64,000 bases of DNA. Source: a candidate division TM6 bacterium GW2011_GWF2_37_49 (GTDB lineage Bacteria > Babelota > Babeliae > Babelales > RVW-14). The notes beneath the pieces were generated by a model that saw only the letters and a program-made list of their open reading frames with translations, was not told where the DNA came from and made no database searches. Within the stretch, counting starts at the first letter, position 1. Each line of letters starts with the position of its first letter. Below are positions 18,787-26,577 of the stretch, one piece after another. The stretch spans positions 124,001 to 188,000 of the forward strand of contig LBTE01000006.1 in the NCBI GenBank assembly GCA_000989955.1, written 5' to 3'. Made by a program: the position numbers and the translations under genes.

Positions 18787-20498
18787 AAATTTCCTGTATT
18801 AAAATGTGGCCATCGATTTTCGGAAACAATGGGTTTATGATCTAATATCGAATTACAAATATAATCTAGAGCTAAATTTTTTCCAGGCATTAAATCCTCT
18901 GATGACCTAATATTTAACGTTAAGCCGTCTTTTTTACCAGCAGCATAATCAAATAAGTTTGTACGCATATAATAATGGAAGAAATTTAACTTAAAAAATT
19001 TCTTTGCTAGTATCGAATATTCTTTTGAATGTTTTTGTGCTAAATTAGTTGTAAGTAACGTTGTTAATGTGTCGAAGTATTCGCATTTTGTTTTAGTATC
19101 ATAAGTAAAACCCTTATCATAATATGGCCCCCTTCCTGCAGTGATAACCGGAATGCCATGACATACCATTTCAAGCCCCGCAGTAGACGTAAAGACCAAT
19201 CCTATTTTAATTTTATCAAAAAAATAATAGACATCATATTTTGTTTTAGGGTCAAGTAAAATAACATTGTCAGGAATTTTTTTAAATGATGACATAACGA
19301 CGTCCTTAACTCGTTGAGACGTAATTGGAATATGTCGACTCTCCTCAACAGGATGAGGCTTTATAATTAACTGCCACTGCGGATTATTTTCAAAAAATCT
19401 AACTGTTTCGATGATCCAATCAAACATATTTTTGAATTGAATTTCCTTGTTCAATGCGGCCAAATCCCAAACAACATTTGCTGTTAATAACACAGTAGGT
19501 TTATCAAAATTAATTTGAACATCAGTTGAAATACAATCGCTATTTGCGCTTGGATCAGCTGTATTAATAACCAGCATTTCACCACGTTTTTTTGCATTAA
19601 CGATGTTATCAATCAAATTCTCGGCTGCATCTGACATTGGCAATAACTTAAAAGATTCCCAAGTTTTTGAAAAATTAAGGGCCATTGCTGGATCATTCAT
19701 GGCATAAGCGCATGCGCCTTCTCTTCCAACAGGAACCCAATATGAATAAAATGGAATTCCATTTCTTTTTGCCAAAATCTCTAAGATTGACCATGGATAA
19801 TAAAAACTGTCATTAGATATGACTAAATCAGGATCAACCTCTTTCAGCGCTTTTTTTAAGGCTTTTATACATAAAATTATATTGAATAACAATCGTTGAA
19901 GCTTATTTTTATAATTTTCTATTAATGTTTCGTCGCCCACCATATAATTATTTCGTAAAACATCTAACGCCCATTGACCAACGGGCATCTCATCATAATT
20001 CCAATTTTTATAATCGTTTAAGTCGAAATTACATGCAATTTTACGAAGATGCTCTTTTTCTTCATGATTTAAGTAATCAGATAAAAATAGCTGATTTAAT
20101 CCACACCAAGAATTCCAAAGCATTCGATCATTAGCACAAATTTTTTTATGGTTTGACGCAGTTAAAACATTATCATCAACCTCGACCTTAAATTCTGTCC
20201 AAAATCCACCGCCAAAGACAGAAGCTCCTTCTTCGAGAGTTCCCATTCCCAGTGGAATAATTCTGGCACCACGTAAAATCAATGATTGAGTTATTAAAAA
20301 ATCTTGAATTTGTGTAGGCTCAAAAATGCTAAATGATGGGCCATATAAAATTGTTTGTTTTAGTGAAATATTATGTTCTTTAATAAATTGCAAAACTTGT
20401 TTTCTTATTTTAATAAATAAAATATCCCTATCGGAAGAATTAGAAATAATTTTTTTTAATTTATTAAAATTTTTTTTAAGTAGTCCTAAACCTTGCAT
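18783..20498 (-). CDS. Capsule-polysaccharide-type GT-B protein
   Basis: A 571-residue protein whose C-terminal half resembles capsule synthesis/export-type transferases: WQLIIKPHPVEESR, a nucleotide-sugar-site segment GLVFTSTAGLEMVCHGIPV and ITAGRGPYYDKGF. The KPHP and STxGxE patterns are those of KpsC/KpsS-like and related GT-B enzymes. The N-terminal ~250 residues are less recognisable but contain a possible second Rossmann-like lobe. First of a two-gene operon with the FkbM methyltransferase; divergent from the aldo/keto reductase operon across 84 bases. No KpsC/S partner or export genes are in the window. Confidence 0.7.
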   Translation of the reverse strand: MQGLGLLKKNFNKLKKIISNSSDRDILFIKIRKQVLQFIKEHNISLKQTILYGPSFSIFEPTQIQDFLITQSLILRGARIIPLGMGTLEEGASVFGGGFWTEFKVEVDDNVLTASNHKKICANDRMLWNSWCGLNQLFLSDYLNHEEKEHLRKIACNFDLNDYKNWNYDEMPVGQWALDVLRNNYMVGDETLIENYKNKLQRLLFNIILCIKALKKALKEVDPDLVISNDSFYYPWSILEILAKRNGIPFYSYWVPVGREGACAYAMNDPAMALNFSKTWESFKLLPMSDAAENLIDNIVNAKKRGEMLVINTADPSANSDCISTDVQINFDKPTVLLTANVVWDLAALNKEIQFKNMFDWIIETVRFFENNPQWQLIIKPHPVEESRHIPITSQRVKDVVMSSFKKIPDNVILLDPKTKYDVYYFFDKIKIGLVFTSTAGLEMVCHGIPVITAGRGPYYDKGFTYDTKTKCEYFDTLTTLLTTNLAQKHSKEYSILAKKFFKLNFFHYYMRTNLFDYAAGKKDGLTLNIRSSEDLMPGKNLALDYICNSILDHKPIVSENRWPHFNTGNL

Positions 20499-20582
20499 AA
20501 AACTTCCTTCTAATTTTTCAATTTTAATCTAACATTATATGTAGAAATATCCATAAAGTTTTTATCCTTTCATGGAGTAGTA

Positions 20583-21461
20583 ATGAAACTTGGAATAGGA
20601 ACTGCACAATTTGGCCTTAATTACGGAATATCCAACACATTTGGGCAAACAAATGTCCATGAAGTAAAAAACATATTAAAAATTGCCCACAGCAATAAAA
20701 TAACATTGATCGATACCGCAAATCTCTATGGCAATAGCGAAAAAATAGTTGGAGAAAGCCTCGAGTCAAGTCAAGAATTCAAAATAGTAACAAAGACCAA
20801 ATATTTTAATACTACCGAGGTAACACAAGCCCAAATAAAACAATTAAAGTCTAGCATATATAAATCCCTTTCAAACCTTAATGCTCAAAATTTGTATGGA
20901 GTTATGTTTCACAATGCAAATGATGTGTTTTGCAAAGGCGGAGAGAGACTGTATCTGGAACTTGAGAATTTTAAAAATCAAAAAATAATTGCAAAAATAG
21001 GCTTTTCTGTTTATTCCCAAGAGCAAATTGAGATACTTTTAAAGCATTTTAGCTTTGACTTAATACAGCTTCCAATCAATATATTAGATCAAAAACTACT
21101 AATTAATGGGGCATTAAAAAATTTAAAAAAACATAATATAGAAATACATGCAAGATCTGTGTTTTTACAAGGCTTACTACTAATGCCGCCAAGCAATATT
21201 CCCGCATATTTTCAACCAATTCACAATCTACTAAAGCAGTTTCATGATGCTATTAAGGAACAAAATATATCACCTATTCAAGCAGCTCTATATTTTGTAA
21301 AAAATATAGAGCTGCTTGATCATATAATAATTGGAGTAAATAACAGTAGTCAACTAATTGAAAACATTGATGCATACAATTTAAACACATCTTACATCAA
21401 TTTTGAAAAATTTGTCTGCCTTGATGAATCATTTACTAATCCCTCAAATTGGAAAATATAA
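20583..21461 (+). CDS. Aldo/keto reductase
   Basis: NADPH-dependent TIM-barrel reductase. It opens LGIGTAQFGLNYGI and has the catalytic Asp and Tyr in LIDTANLYGNSE (residues ~49-58) and the Lys in TKTKY near 80. Length 292 is normal. GGAGTAGTA lies just before the ATG. It leads a four-gene operon (Gfo/Idh, SDR, CMP-sugar synthetase) with 2-base gap and 8- and 7-base overlaps. Similar enzymes occur in bacterial amino-sugar and nonulosonic-acid loci. A 19-bp perfect inverted repeat lies within its coding sequence at 21278-21319. Confidence 0.85.
   Translation: MKLGIGTAQFGLNYGISNTFGQTNVHEVKNILKIAHSNKITLIDTANLYGNSEKIVGESLESSQEFKIVTKTKYFNTTEVTQAQIKQLKSSIYKSLSNLNAQNLYGVMFHNANDVFCKGGERLYLELENFKNQKIIAKIGFSVYSQEQIEILLKHFSFDLIQLPINILDQKLLINGALKNLKKHNIEIHARSVFLQGLLLMPPSNIPAYFQPIHNLLKQFHDAIKEQNISPIQAALYFVKNIELLDHIIIGVNNSSQLIENIDAYNLNTSYINFEKFVCLDESFTNPSNWKI
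21278..21319. repeat. 19-bp perfect hairpin inside the aldo/keto reductase gene
   Basis: TCAAGCAGCTCTATATTTT (21278-21296) is the exact reverse complement of 21301-21319, with loop GTAA. It codes for IQAALYFVKNIELLD, so the protein reads through it in frame. Such a long perfect stem is not needed for coding. Confidence 0.9.
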
Positions 21462-21463
21462 AA

Positions 21464-22381
21464 ATGAAGAAACTTAAGCTGGGCGTAATCGGAATGAGCC
21501 CAGGAAATGGGCATCCTTACTCATGGTCAGCGATATTTAATGGATATGATCTAAAATACATGCAAGACTGCCCATTCCAGGTAATTCCGGAATATCTTTC
21601 AAGACAAAAATTTCCTCAAGATTCAATAAAAAATGCAACCGTAACCCATATTTGGACCCAAGACAAAGAGGCATCTACACACATTGCAAATGCATGCAAA
21701 ATAGAGAATGTTGTAACAAACTATAAAGACTTAATCGGCAAAGTCGATGCGATACTTCTTGCACGAGATGACTATCAAACACACTACAAAATTAGCAAAC
21801 AATTTATACAGGCTGGGATGCCAATTTACATCGATAAACCTCTAGCAATAAAAAAAAGTATTGCTCAAAAAATATACGCTCTGCAAAAATATGCAGGCCA
21901 AGTTTTTACATGCTCCGCAATTGGATTTGCCAAAGAATTTGAGCTTAATAAAAATGATTTATACGATTTAGGAGAAATTAAATATATTGAAGCAATGATA
22001 TCAAAAGATTGGGAAAGATATGGAATTCATATTATTGAACCAACATTAAAACTTCTGTTAACAAATAATATTTTGTCATTAAAAAATAAAATTAAACAAA
22101 CAAATGTAAGCAAAAATCAAAACCAAAGAATTGTTACGTTTGTCTGGGATAACAACCTGATTACAAGTTTCTGTACTCTTGGAGAACTTAAAATACCGAT
22201 ACATGTAAATATTTTTGGAACAAATAAAAATCAAAAATTAACATTTCAAGATACATTTTACGCATTCAAAAAAGCTCTTCAATCATTTGTAAACACCATT
22301 CAAAAAAAAGAGCCTGCTCCAAACAAAATATTTACTTTAAAAATAATTGATATGATAGAAAAAGGCTGTGCTAATGAATAA
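21464..22381 (+). CDS. Gfo/Idh/MocA-family oxidoreductase
   Basis: Rossmann-fold NAD(P)-dependent sugar dehydrogenase. It opens KKLKLGVIGMSPGNGHPYSW, with DAILLARDDYQTH and the conserved Gfo/Idh catalytic-region pattern MPIYIDKPLA near residue 118 (EKP-type lysine in DKP). A TTG 15 bases upstream is in frame, but the ATG at 21464, two bases after the aldo/keto reductase stop, is the natural start. The GNGHPYSW opening marks a subgroup often found beside CMP-sugar synthetases in surface-glycan loci, as far as I recall. Confidence 0.85.
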   Translation: MKKLKLGVIGMSPGNGHPYSWSAIFNGYDLKYMQDCPFQVIPEYLSRQKFPQDSIKNATVTHIWTQDKEASTHIANACKIENVVTNYKDLIGKVDAILLARDDYQTHYKISKQFIQAGMPIYIDKPLAIKKSIAQKIYALQKYAGQVFTCSAIGFAKEFELNKNDLYDLGEIKYIEAMISKDWERYGIHIIEPTLKLLLTNNILSLKNKIKQTNVSKNQNQRIVTFVWDNNLITSFCTLGELKIPIHVNIFGTNKNQKLTFQDTFYAFKKALQSFVNTIQKKEPAPNKIFTLKIIDMIEKGCANE

Positions 22382-23138
22382 AACTATATTAATCACAGGC
22401 GGAACAGGAAAAGTTGGAAGCCAAATTGTACAACATTTTTATCAGCAAGGCTGGAATGTATTGTTTACATCTCTAAAACAAGAAGAAATAGATACTATCA
22501 GTGGTAATATTCAAAACGAAACAATACCAAATAAATTAATTGGAATTGTTATAAATTTAGAAGATTTATCTAGTGCACAAAAAATAATAAACTTTGTTGA
22601 AGAAAAGAAAATTTTACCAAACTGTCTTGTTAATTGCGCAAGAAACCTAAATTATCTTAAGGTTAGCCTGAATGGCAAAACAGAAAGAAGCGAATGGGTT
22701 GGAGAATTCATGCTTAATGTCGTAGTTGCGTATGAGCTAGCTTTTGAACTATCTAATCAACTGAATTCACAACTTGAAAATATAATCAACATAAGCTCAA
22801 TGTATGGAGTAGTCCCGCCCAATCCAAGCTTATATAAAAATCCAAGCCTTGAATCACCCATTCAATACGGTGTTGCAAAAGCTGCATTAATTCATTTGAC
22901 AAAAGAACTTGCAATACGATTAGCAAATAAAAAAATTAAAGTGAATGCGATATCTTTTGGAGGAATTGAAGGTAGGGTTGACGATGAGTTTAAAAAAAAA
23001 TACGCTCAACTTTGCCCGTTTAAAAGAATGCTACAAGAGGAAGAGGTTGTTGGAGCTATTGATTTTTTAGCATCAGATAAATCCAGTTTTATCACCGGTC
23101 ACAATTTAATTGTTGATGGCGGATGGAGTGTATGGTAA
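22374..23138 (+). CDS. Short-chain dehydrogenase/reductase
   Basis: Classical SDR. The cofactor motif is TGGTGKVGSQI at residues 8-18, the catalytic Ser lies in INISSMYG, and the Tyr and Lys in YGVAKAA near residue 163. The C-terminus reads ITGHNLIVDGGWSVW, the usual end of FabG-like SDRs. Start ATG 22374 overlaps the previous stop as ATGAATAA; a GTG at 22368 is less likely. Its neighbours suggest a step in making an activated amino sugar or nonulosonic acid, comparable to PtmA in Campylobacter legionaminic acid loci (inference). Confidence 0.85.
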   Translation: MNKTILITGGTGKVGSQIVQHFYQQGWNVLFTSLKQEEIDTISGNIQNETIPNKLIGIVINLEDLSSAQKIINFVEEKKILPNCLVNCARNLNYLKVSLNGKTERSEWVGEFMLNVVVAYELAFELSNQLNSQLENIINISSMYGVVPPNPSLYKNPSLESPIQYGVAKAALIHLTKELAIRLANKKIKVNAISFGGIEGRVDDEFKKKYAQLCPFKRMLQEEEVVGAIDFLASDKSSFITGHNLIVDGGWSVW

Positions 23139-23839
23139 ACAATAAGATAATTGCTGTAATTGCAGCAAGGGGTGGGTCAAAAAGAATACCTAAAAAAAAT
23201 ATCATCGATTTCCATGGTGAACCATTGCTAGCTTGGACAATTCAGGCAGCACAGCAATCAGAAATATTTGATAAAATTATAGTTAGCACAGACTCTGAAG
23301 AAATTGCACAAATTGCAAAAAACTTTGGCGCAGAGATTCCTTTTATGCGAAGTAATCACGGAGATGACCATTCTCCAATAAGTTTCGTAATAACAGATGC
23401 TCTCGAACAAATGAATAAACTATATCAAGAAAAATTTAAAACGGTTGTTCAGCTTATGCCAAGTTGTCCGCTACGAAATGCTAAAGATATAAAAAACGCT
23501 TACACGAATTTTATTGAGACGAACGCTAAATTTCAAATCAGTTGCTTTAGTTTTGGATGGATGAATCCTTGGTGGGCATTTAAATTAGCGCAAGATCAGT
23601 CTTCAGAGCCAATATTCGCAGAAGCATTAAAGAAAAGATCTCAAGACCTTGAAAAACTTTACTGTCCAACTGGTGCGATATGGATCGCAGACACGTCAGA
23701 ATTATTACAACATAAAACATTTTATACTCCGAACACAAAATTTTATCCACTAGATTGGAAATCGGCTGTTGATATTGATAATTATGAAGATCTTGAAATG
23801 GCACACTCCATATTTGAATTAATGAATACCACGTCTTGA
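23132..23839 (+). CDS. Acylneuraminate (CMP-sugar) cytidylyltransferase
   Basis: CMP-nonulosonic-acid synthetase of the NeuA/PtmB/PseF group. The N-terminal nucleotide-binding pattern is IAVIAARGGSKRIPKKN, followed by IIVSTDSEEIAQIA, VVQLMPSCPLR and VDIDNYEDLEMA near the C-terminus. ATG 23132 overlaps the SDR stop; ATG 23123 in frame is possible. Length of about 235 is normal. These enzymes activate sialic, legionaminic or pseudaminic acids or relatives with CTP. No NeuB-type condensing enzyme or NeuC/PseB homologue is in the window, so the acid must be made by genes elsewhere or the specificity is different. Confidence 0.88.
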   Translation: MVNNKIIAVIAARGGSKRIPKKNIIDFHGEPLLAWTIQAAQQSEIFDKIIVSTDSEEIAQIAKNFGAEIPFMRSNHGDDHSPISFVITDALEQMNKLYQEKFKTVVQLMPSCPLRNAKDIKNAYTNFIETNAKFQISCFSFGWMNPWWAFKLAQDQSSEPIFAEALKKRSQDLEKLYCPTGAIWIADTSELLQHKTFYTPNTKFYPLDWKSAVDIDNYEDLEMAHSIFELMNTTS

Positions 23840-23930
23840 GGATACAATCATGCACTTCCAGGACACACACTCGCAGATTGTTTAATTTATAGCCCACCAG
23901 TCAAAACCATCATAAACATTAGCATACATT

Positions 23931-24060
23931 AAGCATGAATTGCCAAAACGCCGCATACATCGGTCGCATCACGAATTTAATATTTTTTTAGATGCGGGCT
24001 ACAAGCAGCGATTGGGATGTAGCTGACGAATTAATATTTTTAAAATTGCGAAAAGTGCCT
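23931..24060 (+). repeat. Dispersed repeat, copy c (plus, diverged)
   Basis: Contains CGCATACATCGG, TTTTTTTAGATGCGGGCTAC, GACGAATTAAT and AAAATTGCGAAAAGTGCC in the family order. It occupies the 365-base gap between the CMP-sugar synthetase and tRNA-Leu. The left part, before about 23945, is poorly conserved. No gene is visible in the rest of the gap. Confidence 0.6.
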
Positions 24061-24172
24061 GCAGTCTTGGCAGGCTTGATGCAATCGCATATTTGACCAA
24101 TAAAAAATATATGCTTAAATCTTGACGTTTCGACATATTTTGGTAGCATGAACGTATCCCAGGCGTAGTATT

Positions 24173-24201
24173 TTGACGGTTTTTGGGTTGAAATTTTAAA
24201 A
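24173..24201 (+). promoter_or_regulatory. Candidate promoter for tRNA-Leu
   Basis: TTGACG (24173-24178) and TTAAAA (24196-24201) are 17 bases apart, just ahead of the tRNA. A second candidate pair, TTGACG 24122-24127 and TAGCAT 24144-24149, leaves more leader. Both -10 boxes are weak. Confidence 0.25.
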
Positions 24202-24205
24202 GATT

Positions 24206-24289
24206 GCCGAAGTGGCGAAATTGGTAGACGCACGGGACTCAAAATCCCGCGGTAGCGATATCGTGTCGGTTCGAGTCCGACCTTCTTGA
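24206..24289 (+). tRNA. tRNA-Leu (anticodon CAA) with disrupted acceptor stem
   Basis: The D loop (AATTGGTAGAC), anticodon stem CGGGA/TCCCG with loop CTCAAAA (anticodon CAA), a long class II variable arm and the T arm GTCGG-TTCGAGT-CCGAC are all normal. In the acceptor, GCCGAAG should pair with CTTCGGC, but the sequence reads CTTCTTG, so only four of seven pairs form and no CCA follows. The 3' end TTGAGGA instead acts as the likely ribosome binding site of the HIT gene starting at 24299. The gene is either a pseudo-tRNA, a recombination scar or an assembly fault; tRNA-Ala nearby has an intact, CCA-encoding end. Confidence 0.7.
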
Positions 24290-24298
24290 GGATGTTAA

Positions 24299-24655
24299 AT
24301 GCATGACTCATCCTGTGTTTTTTGTAAAATAATTCAGGGGTTGCTTCCAAGTTCGATAGTTAAAGAAAATGAGCATGTCATAACAATCAAAAACATCGAT
24401 CCTAAGGCGCCTATCCACTATTTAATTATGCCAAAAAAGCACTTGGTCGATATTTCAGCGTTTTCGGATAAAGACAGCGACTTGGGTTGGGCAATTTTGA
24501 AAATGGCTCGTGATTTAGCGAATGACGAAATTGGCGGCTTTGTGGGCTTTAATCTTATCGCAAACAACGGTAAATCAGCTGGGCAAAGCGTGATGCACAT
24601 GCACTTTCATTTTATTGCAGGTAAAAATATTTATTCTGGTGGGTTAATGTTGTGA
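24299..24655 (+). CDS. HIT-family hydrolase
   Basis: Histidine-triad nucleotide-binding protein of 118 residues, typically a purine nucleoside phosphoramidase or related nucleotide hydrolase. CVFCKI near the start contains the Cys pair common in the HINT branch, MPKKHLVDIS lies mid-protein, and the triad reads HMHFHF near residue 108. GAGGA (24288-24292) provided by the tRNA-Leu 3' end is the ribosome binding site for ATG 24299. Its stop overlaps the GTG start of the alpha/beta hydrolase. Confidence 0.92.
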   Translation: MHDSSCVFCKIIQGLLPSSIVKENEHVITIKNIDPKAPIHYLIMPKKHLVDISAFSDKDSDLGWAILKMARDLANDEIGGFVGFNLIANNGKSAGQSVMHMHFHFIAGKNIYSGGLML

Positions 24656-25599
24656 AAAAGCTTTCGCTAAGAAAAAAAATTTTATTATCAGCAATCATTT
24701 TAGCGACATTGGCGCTTTTATTGGTGGGCCTATCATACTTCATGATGATGAAGCTGGTTTTTGTAAGCGATAATATTTTTTACGGCAAAAAACAGTCCGA
24801 TGTTGCTAATGAACTTCGTACAGAGCTTTTAGGCCGCAAGGACGCCAAGGCCGTTTCTTTTAAAAATCAAGACGGCCAAGTGTTGTCTGGAATTCTTCTG
24901 AAAAGATCAAATGCCAAAGCCAATCTGGTTCTATGTCACGGATATCGAGGCTGCAAAGAGCTCATGTATGGCTATGTTGATATATTTCCACATTTTAATA
25001 TTCTTTTATTTGATTTTCGCGCACATGGCCAAAGTGAAGGCCGCATAATTTCCATTGGATGTCACGAGTATCAAGATGTGATAGCTGCCACTGAATTTAT
25101 GAAAAATGCAACACAAATGCAAGACGTAAGTCTTCCATTGATACTGCTTGGAATATCGATGGGTGGCGCATCAGCAATTAAGGCTGCAAGCGAATTACCT
25201 ACTCTTTGCGATGCATTAATTATAGATTCAACATTTTCAGATTTAAGAAAAATAATGATAAAGGGCTTTACTATTAAATCAGGACTTCCATATTATCCTT
25301 TCTTTCCTGTTATCAGATGGATGTTTGAAAATGCAGCGGATTGTAGTATAAGTGCTATGAATTCAGCTTTTTATGCCAAAAAAATATCTAAACCAGTTAT
25401 GTTGATTCACTCTTGCAATGATAATTTCATATCTCCCGCAAATACATTGAAAATTTATGAAAATCTTAATCAGTCTAAATATTCAAAGGTTTGGATTGGG
25501 CCAAAATGCCGTCACGGCTGGCTACACTCTTATTACAGCGATTTATACAGGAAAAAAGTTTCTAAATTTTTGAGAAATTCTATTAACACAACCGTTTAA
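24652..25599 (+). CDS. Membrane-anchored alpha/beta hydrolase
   Basis: Residues 8-32 form one transmembrane helix. The domain that follows has the hydrolase pattern LVLCHGYRGCKE (oxyanion region), the nucleophile elbow GISMGG (Ser near residue 171), the acid in HSCNDNFISP and the catalytic His in CRHGWL near 291. This is the FrsA/BAAT-like or DUF1100-type alpha/beta hydrolase layout; substrate unknown. The GTG start overlaps the HIT stop (GTGA). A Lys/Arg-rich start before the helix suggests the catalytic domain faces the periplasm. Confidence 0.8.
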   Translation: MKKLSLRKKILLSAIILATLALLLVGLSYFMMMKLVFVSDNIFYGKKQSDVANELRTELLGRKDAKAVSFKNQDGQVLSGILLKRSNAKANLVLCHGYRGCKELMYGYVDIFPHFNILLFDFRAHGQSEGRIISIGCHEYQDVIAATEFMKNATQMQDVSLPLILLGISMGGASAIKAASELPTLCDALIIDSTFSDLRKIMIKGFTIKSGLPYYPFFPVIRWMFENAADCSISAMNSAFYAKKISKPVMLIHSCNDNFISPANTLKIYENLNQSKYSKVWIGPKCRHGWLHSYYSDLYRKKVSKFLRNSINTTV

Positions 25600-25635
25600 C
25601 TCATTTAAAAAATTGAATTCAAAAAAGGATTTATA

Positions 25636-26553
25636 ATGGCTTATGACGTAGTAATCATTGGTGCTGGACCTGCAGGGCTTACAGCTGGAATTTATGCATC
25701 CAGAGGCAAATTAAATACAATGTTAATAGAAGGACCTCTGCCTGGCGGTCAGTTGATGTCTACAACTGCTGTCGAAAATTGGCCAGGCAATATTTCGATC
25801 ATGGGCCCAGAATTAATGATTAACATGAGAGAGCAGGCGCAAAAATGCGGATGCAATATCATGTCAGCATCAGTAACCAAAGTTGATTTTACAAAAACCC
25901 CATACACGCTTTATCTTGATAATGGTCAAGAAGTGCACGCCGCGGCCGTAATTGTCGCCACTGGCGCCTCTCACAAAAAATTGGGTTGCCCGGGCGAAAA
26001 AGAGTATTTCGCAAAAGGTGTCTCTGTCTGTGCAACGTGTGACGCTCCATTTTTTGCAGATAAAGAAGTTGTTATCGTTGGAGGCGGTGATTCAGCAATG
26101 ACTGAAGCAGAACACTTGACTCACTTTGTTAAAAAATTAACAGTCGTCCACATTCTTGATAAACTTACAGGCAAAGACCCTATCAAAGACAAAGTTTTGG
26201 CTAACACAAAAGTAGAAGTGCTTTACAGCTCAGCTCTCAAAGAAATTAAAGGCGATGAACAAAAAGTCACATCAATCGTTATTGAAAATCAATTAAATAA
26301 ATCACTAAAAATAATACCTGCAGATGGCGTGTTTGTAGCGATTGGACTTGCTCCAAACACTTCAATATTCAAAGGCCAGCTAGATATCGATAATTACGGA
26401 TATTTAGTTGTAACAGATCATACCAAAACAAGTGTTGAAGGTATTTTTGCTGCTGGTGACGTAGCCGATTACCGATACAGGCAAGCAGTCACTTCAGCAG
26501 GAACTGGATGTATGGCTGCGCTGGATTGCCAAGCATATCTGAATAAGAAATAA
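25636..26553 (+). CDS. trxB: Thioredoxin reductase
   Basis: FAD/NADPH flavoprotein that reduces thioredoxin. The FAD-binding motif is GAGPAGLTAGIYASR at residues 9-23, the redox-active CATC lies near 133-136, the NADPH site is VVIVGGGDSAMTEA, and the C-terminal FAD motif reads GIFAAGDVADYRYRQAVTSA. Length 305 is typical. AAGGAT precedes the ATG; it follows the hydrolase by 36 bases and may be co-transcribed. Converges on the gene at 26578 with only 25 bases between. Confidence 0.95.
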   Translation: MAYDVVIIGAGPAGLTAGIYASRGKLNTMLIEGPLPGGQLMSTTAVENWPGNISIMGPELMINMREQAQKCGCNIMSASVTKVDFTKTPYTLYLDNGQEVHAAAVIVATGASHKKLGCPGEKEYFAKGVSVCATCDAPFFADKEVVIVGGGDSAMTEAEHLTHFVKKLTVVHILDKLTGKDPIKDKVLANTKVEVLYSSALKEIKGDEQKVTSIVIENQLNKSLKIIPADGVFVAIGLAPNTSIFKGQLDIDNYGYLVVTDHTKTSVEGIFAAGDVADYRYRQAVTSAGTGCMAALDCQAYLNKK

Positions 26554-26577
26554 AAACAGATCAAAAATTCATACTGT

